A stretch of DNA of 64,000 bases, from NCBI GenBank assembly GCA_903893805.1, contig CAITNM010000030.1:1-64000 (forward strand), read 5' to 3'. The notes under the pieces were generated by a model that worked only from the letters and a program-made list of their open reading frames with translations, did no database searches and had not been told where the DNA came from. Below are positions 45,525 through 54,549 of the stretch, piece by piece. How positions within the stretch are numbered: position 1 is the first letter of the stretch; each line of letters opens with the position of its first letter. The translations under genes were made by a program, and so were the position numbers. This stretch comes from an uncultured Alphaproteobacteria bacterium. GTDB lineage: Bacteria; Pseudomonadota; Alphaproteobacteria; Paracaedibacterales; CAITNM01.

Positions 45525-46625
45525 ATGTCCGCTATACGTCGCAGTATGTTTATTTCTCTTTTTTTCATATGTATTATGCTGGGTGTACTTGTGGCGCTGT
45601 TTCCCCAGGCAAAATCTGCATTTTTAACCAATGTTTTTTTAAATGGGACAATTCTAACGTTGTTCGTGTTTGGCATTTTGTACAATGCATATTTGTTTTT
45701 TCTTCTAAGGCAAGAGGCGATATGGTTTTCATTTTTTGAAAAATCTCGTGACCATGAAAGCAGTGTGCCAAAACCGCAAGCATTAAAACCTTTGCAGCAA
45801 TTATTTCAGCAAGCTCGTCCGTCAAGCTTTATGTTGCAAGCAACATTTGGAAGCATTCAAAACAGGTTTGATGAAAGCAGAGATATTAATCGTTATGTCA
45901 CAGGACTATTAGTTTTCTTAGGACTTTTAGGAACCTTTTGGGGATTGTCTCATACGGTTACTGCGATATCAGGTGTTATTTCAAGCATTGATTTGCAAGC
46001 TGGTGATATTCAGGATGCATTTAAAACGCTAAAAGATGGCTTGCGAGCGCCCTTAGTTGGCATGGGAACCGCGTTTAGCTCATCCTTATTTGGGTTGCTT
46101 GGATCATTAATTATTGGGTTTATTGATGTTCAATATAATAAGGGAATTCAAGGATTTTTTTATTTTATTGAAGAGCGAATTCATCTTGGAAAGCTTAATA
46201 TTGGTAGTACTGAAGGACAGAGTGGTGGGCAAACATACTCCCAAAGTGTTTTTGAACAAGCAGCTGAGAGTATGCAACTTTTATCTCAGCAGTTGCAGCG
46301 TGGAGAAGAAAATCGTCAGCAATATATGCGTGGTTTGACTGATCTTGCAGAAAAATTAAATATGCTGACTGACCAGCAAAATCAACAATTAGCAGCGTTA
46401 CAAAACGTTGCACAGAGTCAATTTAATATGCAGCAGTTATTAAGTCGTCAATCTGAAGTAGCAACAGATACTACAAAATACTGGCGCAGCCTAGATTCTC
46501 AGATAGTTAGGATTCATGACGACATAACAACTGGACGTCAACAACTAAGCCGCGAAGTGTGCGAAGAGATTCGCACAGTTGCTAGGATACTTGCGGCTTT
46601 AGGTGAAGGATGTGATGCGGCTTAG
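45525..46625 (+). CDS. MotA/TolQ/ExbB-family proton-channel protein with coiled coil
   Basis: 366 residues from the ATG at 45525. Four membrane segments are visible: about 6-26, 35-60, then VTGLLVFLGLLGTFWGLSHTV and MGTAFSSSLFGLLGSLIIGF, the last two being the family signature. A long Gln-rich coiled-coil follows (LSQQLQRGEENRQQY to the end). Such proteins normally pair with a MotB/ExbD/OmpA-like partner, which is not adjacent here. Zorya ZorA is a relative with a similar build, but no zor partner is present. It could serve a flagellar or envelope role. Confidence 0.75.
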   Translation: MSAIRRSMFISLFFICIMLGVLVALFPQAKSAFLTNVFLNGTILTLFVFGILYNAYLFFLLRQEAIWFSFFEKSRDHESSVPKPQALKPLQQLFQQARPSSFMLQATFGSIQNRFDESRDINRYVTGLLVFLGLLGTFWGLSHTVTAISGVISSIDLQAGDIQDAFKTLKDGLRAPLVGMGTAFSSSLFGLLGSLIIGFIDVQYNKGIQGFFYFIEERIHLGKLNIGSTEGQSGGQTYSQSVFEQAAESMQLLSQQLQRGEENRQQYMRGLTDLAEKLNMLTDQQNQQLAALQNVAQSQFNMQQLLSRQSEVATDTTKYWRSLDSQIVRIHDDITTGRQQLSREVCEEIRTVARILAALGEGCDAA

Positions 46626-48163
46626 CTGTGTGTGCCAAGAATAGTTGGATTTCTTACATTTTTTCCGCGTACTATTTTTTTTCTTTCTGGTGAATTTGTT
46701 TCTTGGTTCTCTTTATCTGTTAGAGGATCTTCTGAGTCAGCTTTTTTTCTTGCGTCGTGATTTCTTTTTTGGCGATAAGTGGATTTTTTCAAGATTTCAT
46801 CACCAGAGGAGTTATCTGTTAATACGCTGCCGATACTAACTCTGCTTACTTGTTGCACAAGAGAAGAAGATGATGCGATTGAGTCTCTTGAATTGCTGTC
46901 ATCAAGTATTAATTTCTCATCAGAAGCAGCTGAGTCTAGTGAATCTCTTGAATTGCTGTAACGACAAGAAGTATCAGTGATTCCACTGGAGAAACTGTCT
47001 CTTCTTGATGCGTGTTTATATGAAGAATCTGATCCCATTGAATCTGTATCGCTACCTATTGAATTTTTCCTTGAGCTCGATGAAGACGATTCTTGATCAG
47101 CGCTATATGACAGAAAAGAAGGGAAGTCGTTTTCAGCTTCAGCTAGCAAGGCGCTTAAAAGAGATGAATTGCCAGCTTTACTTGAAGAAGTATGAGGTAT
47201 TACATCTATGTTTCCAGGAGATCTTAATATTGCGTTTATCAGCTCTTTTGTATTGGAAGGTATTGATGCCCCATATGCTTCCTCGTTGTATTCAAAAATT
47301 ATTTTGAGCATTCTAAGTATTTGTATGCCGGCAATATATTTGTTGGTGTAATAAAAGTCAGATGCGCAATTAGCCCTGTTTATAAGGGATTTACCCTTTG
47401 CTCTATGGAGACGTTTATAGTCTTGTTTATGGTAACTAAAACAGAGTGGGGTGAAGTGTCCATTTGTTTGGTAGAGATGGTGATATTCTATTCTTCCGCT
47501 TGAGCTTTCTGGGTTGTCACCGTTGAGCATATGCAACAAGTTATATTTTCCTGTAGTTGTTTGTGTTTTTAGTTTGTAACTCGGATCAATGATAGTATCC
47601 GTTTTGCTTTTTCTATAAAGAGCAAAGCTTGTTTGCATCAACCATTCCGGAATATAGCCAATACTATCATTGTGCGTTTCAAGAACAACTGGAAAACTAT
47701 CCATTTCTACAGATGCTTCAAAACTTTTGTTGTCACTTTTCACAAACGATGTTGGGGAAAGCATCTCGATGCTTCTTTCAAATTTATTCAGTAATGCTTT
47801 ATTTAATGGGGTGAAACCTTTTTTAGGGTCTATTTTAAAAAATTCTTTGAAGAGGGGTAAAAAATCAGAAATCTTTTTTTGTAATTTATTAAAGGGGACT
47901 CCTACAGCTACATTGAGATCCTTTTCTGCAAAACGCTGTCTTAATTTGCTAATCATATTCCAAGTAAGCTGCACTACTTCATTTAATTCAGCAATTTGTT
48001 CTGTTGTTAGCTCGGGAAAAGGAACATGTGCAGGTGCGGCGGCAACTGCTGTTGCTCCAGGGGAGCGTGGAATTGGAAGATCAAATTCCATCCCATTAAC
48101 AGAAAAAGAAAATGCAATATGCAAAGTGATTAAAAAAAGATTTTTCATAATTTTATTATTCAT
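46622..48163 (-). CDS. Exported protein with Ser-rich RxS-repeat region
   Basis: 513 residues with a signal peptide (KNLFLITLHIAFSFSVNG), a helical middle region without a known domain, and a disordered Ser/Asp-rich stretch at 359-450. Five copies of R-x-S-hydrophobic-x-S appear there: KNSIGS (367-371 region), RDSFSS (388), RDSLDS (406), RDSIAS (426) and RVSIGS (441). A basic tail follows (YRQKRNHDARKK, SPERKKIVRGK). These resemble eukaryotic basophilic kinase sites and a nuclear-localisation-like patch. It overlaps the convergent MotA-like stop by four bases. Function unknown; a host-directed effector is possible. Confidence 0.6.
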   Translation of the reverse strand: MNNKIMKNLFLITLHIAFSFSVNGMEFDLPIPRSPGATAVAAAPAHVPFPELTTEQIAELNEVVQLTWNMISKLRQRFAEKDLNVAVGVPFNKLQKKISDFLPLFKEFFKIDPKKGFTPLNKALLNKFERSIEMLSPTSFVKSDNKSFEASVEMDSFPVVLETHNDSIGYIPEWLMQTSFALYRKSKTDTIIDPSYKLKTQTTTGKYNLLHMLNGDNPESSSGRIEYHHLYQTNGHFTPLCFSYHKQDYKRLHRAKGKSLINRANCASDFYYTNKYIAGIQILRMLKIIFEYNEEAYGASIPSNTKELINAILRSPGNIDVIPHTSSSKAGNSSLLSALLAEAENDFPSFLSYSADQESSSSSSRKNSIGSDTDSMGSDSSYKHASRRDSFSSGITDTSCRYSNSRDSLDSAASDEKLILDDSNSRDSIASSSSLVQQVSRVSIGSVLTDNSSGDEILKKSTYRQKRNHDARKKADSEDPLTDKENQETNSPERKKIVRGKNVRNPTILGTHS

Positions 48164-48337
48164 TTATCAGACAGTTTAAATTAATATATCGTATTTTTAT
48201 GCCAAAAATACAAAAGATAGTCAATATACTGCTTAAATATAATTTTTAAATCGTTTTTTTGGTAACTTAACAAGAACATGATCTGCGCAAAAATGCTCTT
48301 TTCATACCCTTCAGTCTGTATGCTAAGCTTGACCTAG

Positions 48338-48352
48338 TTAAAATCTAATTAA
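48338..48352 (+). promoter_or_regulatory. CtrA-like box just before icd
   Basis: TTAA-AATCTAA-TTAA matches TTAA-N7-TTAA. It ends only eight bases before the icd ATG, too close for a typical activator site, and may therefore be chance or a repressor position. Confidence 0.25.
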
Positions 48353-48360
48353 GTTTAATA

Positions 48361-49797
48361 ATGTCTTATAACGTGACTTTAATTCCTGGGGATGGTATTG
48401 GCCCTGAAGTGATAACATCTGCTCGTCAAGTGGTTGATGCTTCTGGCGTGAAAATTAATTGGGAAGTTTGTGAAGCTGGTGCAGAAGTTTTTAGAAAAGG
48501 AATGGCAACCGGTGTTCCACAAGAAACAGTTGATTCTATTAACAGAAATAGGGTTGCCCTAAAAGGACCACTCGCAACGCCTGTGGGTTTTGGTGAAAAA
48601 AGTGCCAATGTGACATTGCGAAAAATGTTTGAAACCTACGGAAATATTCGACCCGTGAAGGAATTTCCTGGAGTGCGCACTCCCTATAGTGGTCGTGGTA
48701 TAGATTTAGTTATTGTGCGTGAAAATGTTGAAGACCTTTATGCCGGGATTGAACACATGCAAACACCTAGTGTAGCTCAGTGTTTAAAGCTGATTTCCAG
48801 AAAAGGTTGTGAAAAAATTGTACGTTTAGCATTTGAGTTTGCCCGTAGCCAAAATCGTAAAACAATACATTGTGCTACTAAAGCAAATATCATGAAATTT
48901 AGTGAAGGCATGCTGAAACGAACTTTTGAAGATATATCAAAAGATTACCCTGATATCGAAGCGCAGCATATTATTGTAGATAACTGTGCTCATCAATTGG
49001 TTAAAAAGCCTGAGCAATTTGATGTGATTGTTACGACCAATATGAATGGAGATATTTTAAGTGATCTATCTTCTGCATTGGTTGGTGGACTTGGTTTTGC
49101 GCCTGGTGCCAATATTGGTGATAATGCTTGTATTTTTGAAGCAGTCCATGGTTCTGCTCCTAAATATGCAGGAAAAAACAATATTAACCCTATGGCGGTT
49201 ATTCTGTCTGCAGTAATGATGCTTCGTCATTTGGGAGAATTTAAAGCCGCTCTAGATATAGAGCATGCACTATATGTAACTTGTGCTGTTGATAAAATTT
49301 TGACTCGTGACGTGGTGGGCGATGCAAAAGGTGCTTCAACCACGTTGTTTACAGAATCTGTCATTAAAAACCTTGGAAAAAGCTATGAAGGCATTCACGA
49401 TCGTGCGCATAAAGCAATTAATGTTGATAACTCTAAAATTCCCGTGGCGCCAATTAAGGTTAAAGAGCGTTTTGTTGAAGGGGTAGATGTGTTTTTTGAA
49501 AGCACTAAACCAGTAAGTGAATTTGGTAAATTAATGGAAACTGCAGCAAACGAAGCTTCAATGAAATTAAAACTTGTAACATGTAGAGGGATGAAAATTT
49601 ATCCAACCACAGAAAACACAGTGTTAGACTTAACCGATCAAGTGACAGCTAGATTTGTTGGGGCTGGTCCTTTAGATGATAGTCAAATTCAAAAACTTAT
49701 CGCTGCAGTTAGCGAAAAAGCAATGTGGTCACATATTGAGAAACTACACGTATTCGATGGTAAATCTGCTTACACTAAGGCGCATGGAGAAGAGTAG
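48361..49797 (+). CDS. icd: Isocitrate dehydrogenase, long (Rickettsia-like) form
   Basis: 478 residues. The catalytic core (LIPGDGIGPEV, VRENVEDLYAGIEHM, the metal-binding MNGDILSDLSSALVGGLG and AVHGSAPKYAG) is followed by a C-terminal extension of about 140 residues. This layout occurs in Thermus- and Rickettsia-type enzymes rather than in E. coli Icd. It decarboxylates isocitrate to 2-oxoglutarate in the TCA cycle. The cofactor cannot be stated with certainty. Confidence 0.93.
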   Translation: MSYNVTLIPGDGIGPEVITSARQVVDASGVKINWEVCEAGAEVFRKGMATGVPQETVDSINRNRVALKGPLATPVGFGEKSANVTLRKMFETYGNIRPVKEFPGVRTPYSGRGIDLVIVRENVEDLYAGIEHMQTPSVAQCLKLISRKGCEKIVRLAFEFARSQNRKTIHCATKANIMKFSEGMLKRTFEDISKDYPDIEAQHIIVDNCAHQLVKKPEQFDVIVTTNMNGDILSDLSSALVGGLGFAPGANIGDNACIFEAVHGSAPKYAGKNNINPMAVILSAVMMLRHLGEFKAALDIEHALYVTCAVDKILTRDVVGDAKGASTTLFTESVIKNLGKSYEGIHDRAHKAINVDNSKIPVAPIKVKERFVEGVDVFFESTKPVSEFGKLMETAANEASMKLKLVTCRGMKIYPTTENTVLDLTDQVTARFVGAGPLDDSQIQKLIAAVSEKAMWSHIEKLHVFDGKSAYTKAHGEE

Positions 49798-49817
49798 GGG
49801 GCATGCTACTTTAAAAC

Positions 49818-51731
49818 TTAATCGGTTTGTAACTCAGCTATTTTTGTAAAAAATACCAAACAATCTGGATTTAGCAACGCTTCTTTGTTTTTTATTTCTT
49901 TGCCATGAATAATGTCTCGAACGGTTGTTTCAGTAAGCTTATTATTTTTTGTTCTAGGCAAGTCAGGCATTGCAATAATTTTTGCAGGCACATGACGAGG
50001 CGTAGTATTTTGACGAATGTGTTGCTTGATTTTATTGATTAAATCGGTGGTTAGTTCGACATCTTTTTTCATAATCACAAATAAAATAATGCGTTCGTCG
50101 TCTTGCCATTTTTGGCCAACTGCTAAGCATTCAATTATTTCATCAATATTTTCTAGCTGACGGTAAATTTCCGCAGTGCCAATGCGTACTCCGCCTGGAT
50201 TAAGGGTGGTATCCGAGCGCCCATGAATAATTAGTCCATGGTTTTTTGTCCATTCGCAAAAGTCACCATGATGCCAAGTATTAGGGAATTTAGCATAATA
50301 CGCGTTGTGATATTTTTCGTTTTTTGCATCTTTCCAAAAACCAATGGGTCTGCAGGGAAATGGTTTTGTGCATACCAACTCACCTGGATCTGTTTTTACA
50401 GATTTTCCATTTTCATTAAATATATCTATGGCCATGCCTAAAGCTGGCCCTTGAATTTCACCGCGGTGCACAGGGCTAATAGGGTTTCCCATAACAAAAC
50501 AAGACACAATATCGGTGCCACCTGAAAGGCTGCTAATTTGAACATCTTGTTTGATGTTTTTCCAAATATAATCAAATGTTTCTGGCATTAGCGGAGAGCC
50601 AGTTGAGCCAATAGTGCGTAGTTCTTTCAGATCGTGTGTTTTGCTTATATTAATTTCTAGCTTATGCAGCGTGCTAAGATATTTAGCAGATGTTCCAAAG
50701 AAATTTATTTGTAATTCTTGTGAAAGATCCCACAAAAAAGTAGGCGTTGGATAGGTTGGAGAACCATCAAAAAGAACTATGTGTGCGCGTGATGCCAATG
50801 CTGACACCAGCCAATGCCACATCATCCAACTGCAAGTTGTAAAGTAAAACACCCGATCGGCGGGCTTAATGTTGCAGTGCAATTGCTGTTCAGATAAATG
50901 TTTTAAAAGTGTGCCACCTACGCCGTGAACAATGCATTTTGGAATACCTGTTGTGCCTGATGAATACAAAATATACAAAGGATCATTAAAATTAACTGGT
51001 GTGAATGTAATCTCAGTGGCATCACTCGTAGTCAGTAGTTGATCCCAACGTGAATAATTATGTTCAAGGCCTAAATATGAAACAACCACTACTCGTTCAA
51101 TGCTTGGAAGATGCTCTAAAATTTCAGGCAGACGATCAAGACATGAAAACGTTTTTCCGTTGTAATGATAACCGTCAACAGTGATTAGCACTTTTGGCTC
51201 TATTTGGCTGAAACGATCAATGACTCCTTGGACGCCAAAATCAGGAGAACACGCAGTCCATACAGCTCCATGAGAGGTGGTGGCCAACATTGCAGCGACC
51301 GTTTCTGGCATATTTGGTAAGTATCCTGAAACGCGGTCACCTTTAGTTATTCCCCATTGCTTAAAATAATCAGCAATTTTTGCAACTATCCAGTAAAGCT
51401 CTTGATAGGTTAGTTGGCGTTTGATCTTATTTTCACCAATAAAAGTTATAGCGATATGTTCATCACGTTGCTTTAATAAATTCTGAGCGAAGTTTAATCG
51501 TCCTTGAGGGTAAAAAATTGCTTTTTCAATATTTGTTGGATTGTCGAGAATTTTTTTGCCTTTGTCACCAACTACGCCACAGAAATCCCAGACCATATCC
51601 CAAAATTCAGGAATGTGGTTAATCGACCATTTGTGTAAATCATGATAGTTTGTGTGAGGTATGTTTTTTGCAAATTCTGTAAGTAAGCTACTTGCAATAC
51701 TTTCGGACGAGGGAAACCAGGAAGAATTCAA
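49818..51731 (-). CDS. Acetoacetyl-CoA synthetase
   Basis: A 637-residue adenylate-forming ligase. The N-terminus (HKWSINHIPEFWDMVWDFCGV) is specific for acetoacetate-CoA ligases. The P-loop-like YSSGTTGIPKCIVHG, the SGGTDIVSCFV motif and HGRSDTTLNPGGVRIGTAE are all intact; the late catalytic Lys lies in TKNNKLTE. It converts acetoacetate, ATP and CoA to acetoacetyl-CoA. It sits opposite a dicarboxylate carrier and next to homogentisate dioxygenase, whose pathway yields acetoacetate. Confidence 0.92.
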   Translation of the reverse strand: MNSSWFPSSESIASSLLTEFAKNIPHTNYHDLHKWSINHIPEFWDMVWDFCGVVGDKGKKILDNPTNIEKAIFYPQGRLNFAQNLLKQRDEHIAITFIGENKIKRQLTYQELYWIVAKIADYFKQWGITKGDRVSGYLPNMPETVAAMLATTSHGAVWTACSPDFGVQGVIDRFSQIEPKVLITVDGYHYNGKTFSCLDRLPEILEHLPSIERVVVVSYLGLEHNYSRWDQLLTTSDATEITFTPVNFNDPLYILYSSGTTGIPKCIVHGVGGTLLKHLSEQQLHCNIKPADRVFYFTTCSWMMWHWLVSALASRAHIVLFDGSPTYPTPTFLWDLSQELQINFFGTSAKYLSTLHKLEINISKTHDLKELRTIGSTGSPLMPETFDYIWKNIKQDVQISSLSGGTDIVSCFVMGNPISPVHRGEIQGPALGMAIDIFNENGKSVKTDPGELVCTKPFPCRPIGFWKDAKNEKYHNAYYAKFPNTWHHGDFCEWTKNHGLIIHGRSDTTLNPGGVRIGTAEIYRQLENIDEIIECLAVGQKWQDDERIILFVIMKKDVELTTDLINKIKQHIRQNTTPRHVPAKIIAMPDLPRTKNNKLTETTVRDIIHGKEIKNKEALLNPDCLVFFTKIAELQTD

Positions 51732-51841
51732 TTTGTATATTAGAATTTTTTACACCTTTCTCATTCTACGCGTTTGATGGTTTTGATGCATGTAAAAAAT
51801 AAAATATTCTGTCCAAAATGATGTGCGAGGTTTTGTTGTCG

Positions 51842-53059
51842 ATGAAATTATGGAAAAAAGTCCTTATTGGTCTGGTGTTGGGTGTTATTTTAGGAATTGT
51901 CTTAAAAGAAGATGTCGCTTATGTAAAACCTTTTGGTGATGTTTTTATTCGCCTCATTAAAATGATCATTGTGCCGCTAATATTTTTTGCGATTGTTAGT
52001 GGAATTACAAGTGTGCAAGATTCTAAGGCCCTGGGAAGGGTCGGCATAAAAGCTTCGGTTACTTATCTGCTGACAACCTTATTTGCCATAACCATTGGTT
52101 TAACTGTCGGGACTATTTTTGAGCCGGGAAGTGGGGTCATTCTTAATTTTAGTGGAGATGGAATACTTAAAAATCCGGACACTAGTTTAGCCAAAATAGC
52201 AGATACTCTTTTAAATATTGTGCCCGAAAATGCAATTGATGCAATGGCCCAAGGAACGATTTTGCAAGTTGTCTTTTTTGCATTGTTTACAGGTATTACC
52301 CTTAACACGATGGAAAGCCATGCATCAAAACGCTTAAGCAGCATATTTTCTTTATTGTCATCAATGGTTTTTCGAATGGTTCACTTGATCATTCAGCTTT
52401 CACCGGTGGCTGCGTGTGCTTTAACTGCGTGGATCGTGGGCACTCAAGGAATGGTGGTTTTAGAAAAACTTCTAAAGCTGGTCGGCTGTGCTTATTTAGC
52501 ATTTGGCATACAGTATCTTGTATTTGGGGCAATTATTTATGTCTGGACCAGATTATCTCCGGTGCCTTTTTTCAAGAAAAGTCTTGAGTATCAAACATTG
52601 GCGTTTTCTACGAGCAGTACAAAGGCAGCATTACCAACAACAATCAAGGTTTGTCAAACGCGCCTTGGGGTTTCATCAATAAGTTCCTCGTTTGTATTGC
52701 CGCTTGGTGCGTCTATTAACATGGATGGTATTGCTATTTACATAAGTCTTTGCGCCCTGTTTTTTGCGCAAGCGACTGGAAAAATACTAGGAATAGCTGA
52801 TTATGGATGCATAATATTGACCGGAACTTTAGGATCAATTGGTGGTGCGGGAATTCCAGGAGGCACTATTGTAATGCTGCCTATGGTTTTAGCTTCTGTT
52901 GGGCTTCCTATTGAAGGAATTGCTCTAATAGCAGGGATAGATAGGATTATTGATATGATGCGAACAACGATTAGTATTACTGGGGATGCAACCGTAGCTT
53001 TGTGTGTTGATCATTCTGAAGGACTTTTGGATAAGGAAAAATATTACGCGGATGTTTAG
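51842..53059 (+). CDS. Dicarboxylate/amino acid:cation symporter (DAACS)
   Basis: 405 residues from the ATG at 51842 (MKLWKKVLIGLVLG), with a GAGG upstream; an ATG at 51818 is also possible. The family motif of Ser-rich re-entrant loop (FSTSSTKAALPTT) and the substrate-binding NMDGIAIYISLCALFFAQ and GAGIPGGTIVML segments are intact. It imports glutamate, aspartate or C4-dicarboxylates with Na+ or H+. It is likely a route for host-derived carbon. Confidence 0.92.
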   Translation: MKLWKKVLIGLVLGVILGIVLKEDVAYVKPFGDVFIRLIKMIIVPLIFFAIVSGITSVQDSKALGRVGIKASVTYLLTTLFAITIGLTVGTIFEPGSGVILNFSGDGILKNPDTSLAKIADTLLNIVPENAIDAMAQGTILQVVFFALFTGITLNTMESHASKRLSSIFSLLSSMVFRMVHLIIQLSPVAACALTAWIVGTQGMVVLEKLLKLVGCAYLAFGIQYLVFGAIIYVWTRLSPVPFFKKSLEYQTLAFSTSSTKAALPTTIKVCQTRLGVSSISSSFVLPLGASINMDGIAIYISLCALFFAQATGKILGIADYGCIILTGTLGSIGGAGIPGGTIVMLPMVLASVGLPIEGIALIAGIDRIIDMMRTTISITGDATVALCVDHSEGLLDKEKYYADV

Positions 53060-53147
53060 ATGCAGAGTGTTGCATTTTTTACTTTTTGCTTGCTGTAATC
53101 TAAATCTTTCCCTTATGATCGTGACAACATTATAAAGCTGAAGTCAT

Positions 53148-54302
53148 ATGCGTAAATGGATTGATTTTCCTATTGTCGAAGGTGTTTGTAGTCGTCAGGC
53201 TCATGCAGATTTTCCAGTCCAAGAAGATGGCTCAAAAACTTACGAGCGCGAGCTTGGAAAAGAAGGATTTTTTGGCCCTTGTACTCATATGATTCATCGT
53301 CATGCTCCGACTGCTTGGACAAAGTGGGAAGGGCCGCTTCGGCCTAGAGCATATGACCTTAATAAGTGGAATCAAGAAAGAAATTGCCCGTTTAAGACAG
53401 ATTTATTTTTGCATAATCGTCATACACAACTACGATGGTGGCAACTCTCTCAATCAATGACTCATTTGGTTCGTAATGGTGACGGCGACCAGTTATTATT
53501 TATTCATCAAGGACGCGCCGATTTGTTTTGTGATTATGGTCATATGACCATTAAAACCGGTGATTATGTTGTGTTTCCCCGTTCTACTATGTGGCGACTA
53601 GACGTGATTGAGCCATTAAACATATTGTTAGTTGAAGCAACTGATAGTAGTTATATGTTGCCAGATAAAGGTATTGTGGGGCCTCATGCAATTTTTGATC
53701 CTGCCATGCTTGATACGCCTAAAATTAATGCTCAGTTCAAAGCACAACAAGTTGATGTTAACCATGAATGGGAAGTGCATATAAAAAGGCTTAATAAATC
53801 CAGTGTAGTTACCTACCCATTTAATCCCTTAGATGCAATGGGTTGGCACGGCAATTTGGTGCCTGTGCGCATTAATGTGGATGATATACGCCCACTCATG
53901 AGCCATCGCTATCATCTGCCCCCTTCAGCGCACACAACCTTTGTAGCTAATCGATTTGTTATATGTACTTTTGCGCCAAGACCTATTGAAAGTGATCCAG
54001 GGGCATTGAAGGTGCCGTTCTATCATAATAATGATGATTATGATGAATTTATTTTTTACCACCGTGGACAGTTTTTTAGTCGTGACAATATCCATCCTGG
54101 TATGTCTACAATTCATCCTTGTGGGTTCACCCATGGGCCTCATCCTGGGGCGTTTGCAACAGCTTCTCAGTTTGCTAGAAAAGAAACTGACGAAGTTGCT
54201 GTCATGATTGATACGTGTGATGCGTTAGAAACAGGAGAGCGCGCTTCAACGGTTGAATGGCCAGAGTATGCTCAAAACTGGAAAGCTGTTGAGAAACCGT
54301 AA
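53148..54302 (+). CDS. hmgA: Homogentisate 1,2-dioxygenase
   Basis: A 384-residue cupin-type ring-cleaving dioxygenase. HRHAPTAWTKWEGPLRPRAYDL at the N-terminus and the metal-site region (FYHNNDDYDEFIFYHRG, then HPCGFTHGPHPGAF) fit the shorter bacterial branch of the HGD family. It opens homogentisate to maleylacetoacetate in tyrosine/phenylalanine breakdown. Isomerase and hydrolase partners are not in the window. Substrate assignment rests on family membership. Confidence 0.82.
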   Translation: MRKWIDFPIVEGVCSRQAHADFPVQEDGSKTYERELGKEGFFGPCTHMIHRHAPTAWTKWEGPLRPRAYDLNKWNQERNCPFKTDLFLHNRHTQLRWWQLSQSMTHLVRNGDGDQLLFIHQGRADLFCDYGHMTIKTGDYVVFPRSTMWRLDVIEPLNILLVEATDSSYMLPDKGIVGPHAIFDPAMLDTPKINAQFKAQQVDVNHEWEVHIKRLNKSSVVTYPFNPLDAMGWHGNLVPVRINVDDIRPLMSHRYHLPPSAHTTFVANRFVICTFAPRPIESDPGALKVPFYHNNDDYDEFIFYHRGQFFSRDNIHPGMSTIHPCGFTHGPHPGAFATASQFARKETDEVAVMIDTCDALETGERASTVEWPEYAQNWKAVEKP

Positions 54303-54549
54303 TCCATTCTTTTGAGTAAATATTAGCAATCCAATAGGTCGAAATGCTGCGCGTCAGTGGTCAGAGATAGTAGCTGGACAACAGGCGCGCAGAGGTCTTG
54401 GTTTGAGCAGATGCTAGGGCCAATTCTGAAAACGTTATAAAGACAAGATTTTCAACGTTCTTGAATTCAACTATATGTGTTCAATTATATGACCGGGTTT
54501 ATCGATAATAAGGATTTTGTGCGGTTCTCGAATCATCTCTTCGGATATT
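54303..54549. other. Gap with possible transposase debris
   Basis: No intact gene. On the plus strand near 54328-54408 one frame reads GRNAARQWSEIVAGQQ before a stop, loosely like the first helix of an IS-encoded helix-turn-helix protein. On the minus strand at 54471-54536 a short frame reads REPHKILIIDKPGH, loosely like a transposase DDE segment. Both are too short to identify. Confidence 0.2.

Noticed and set aside
45525-46625. Zorya defence ZorA
   Set aside because: The MotA/TolQ core with a long coiled coil is similar in layout, but no ZorB, ZorC, ZorD or ZorE neighbour is present.
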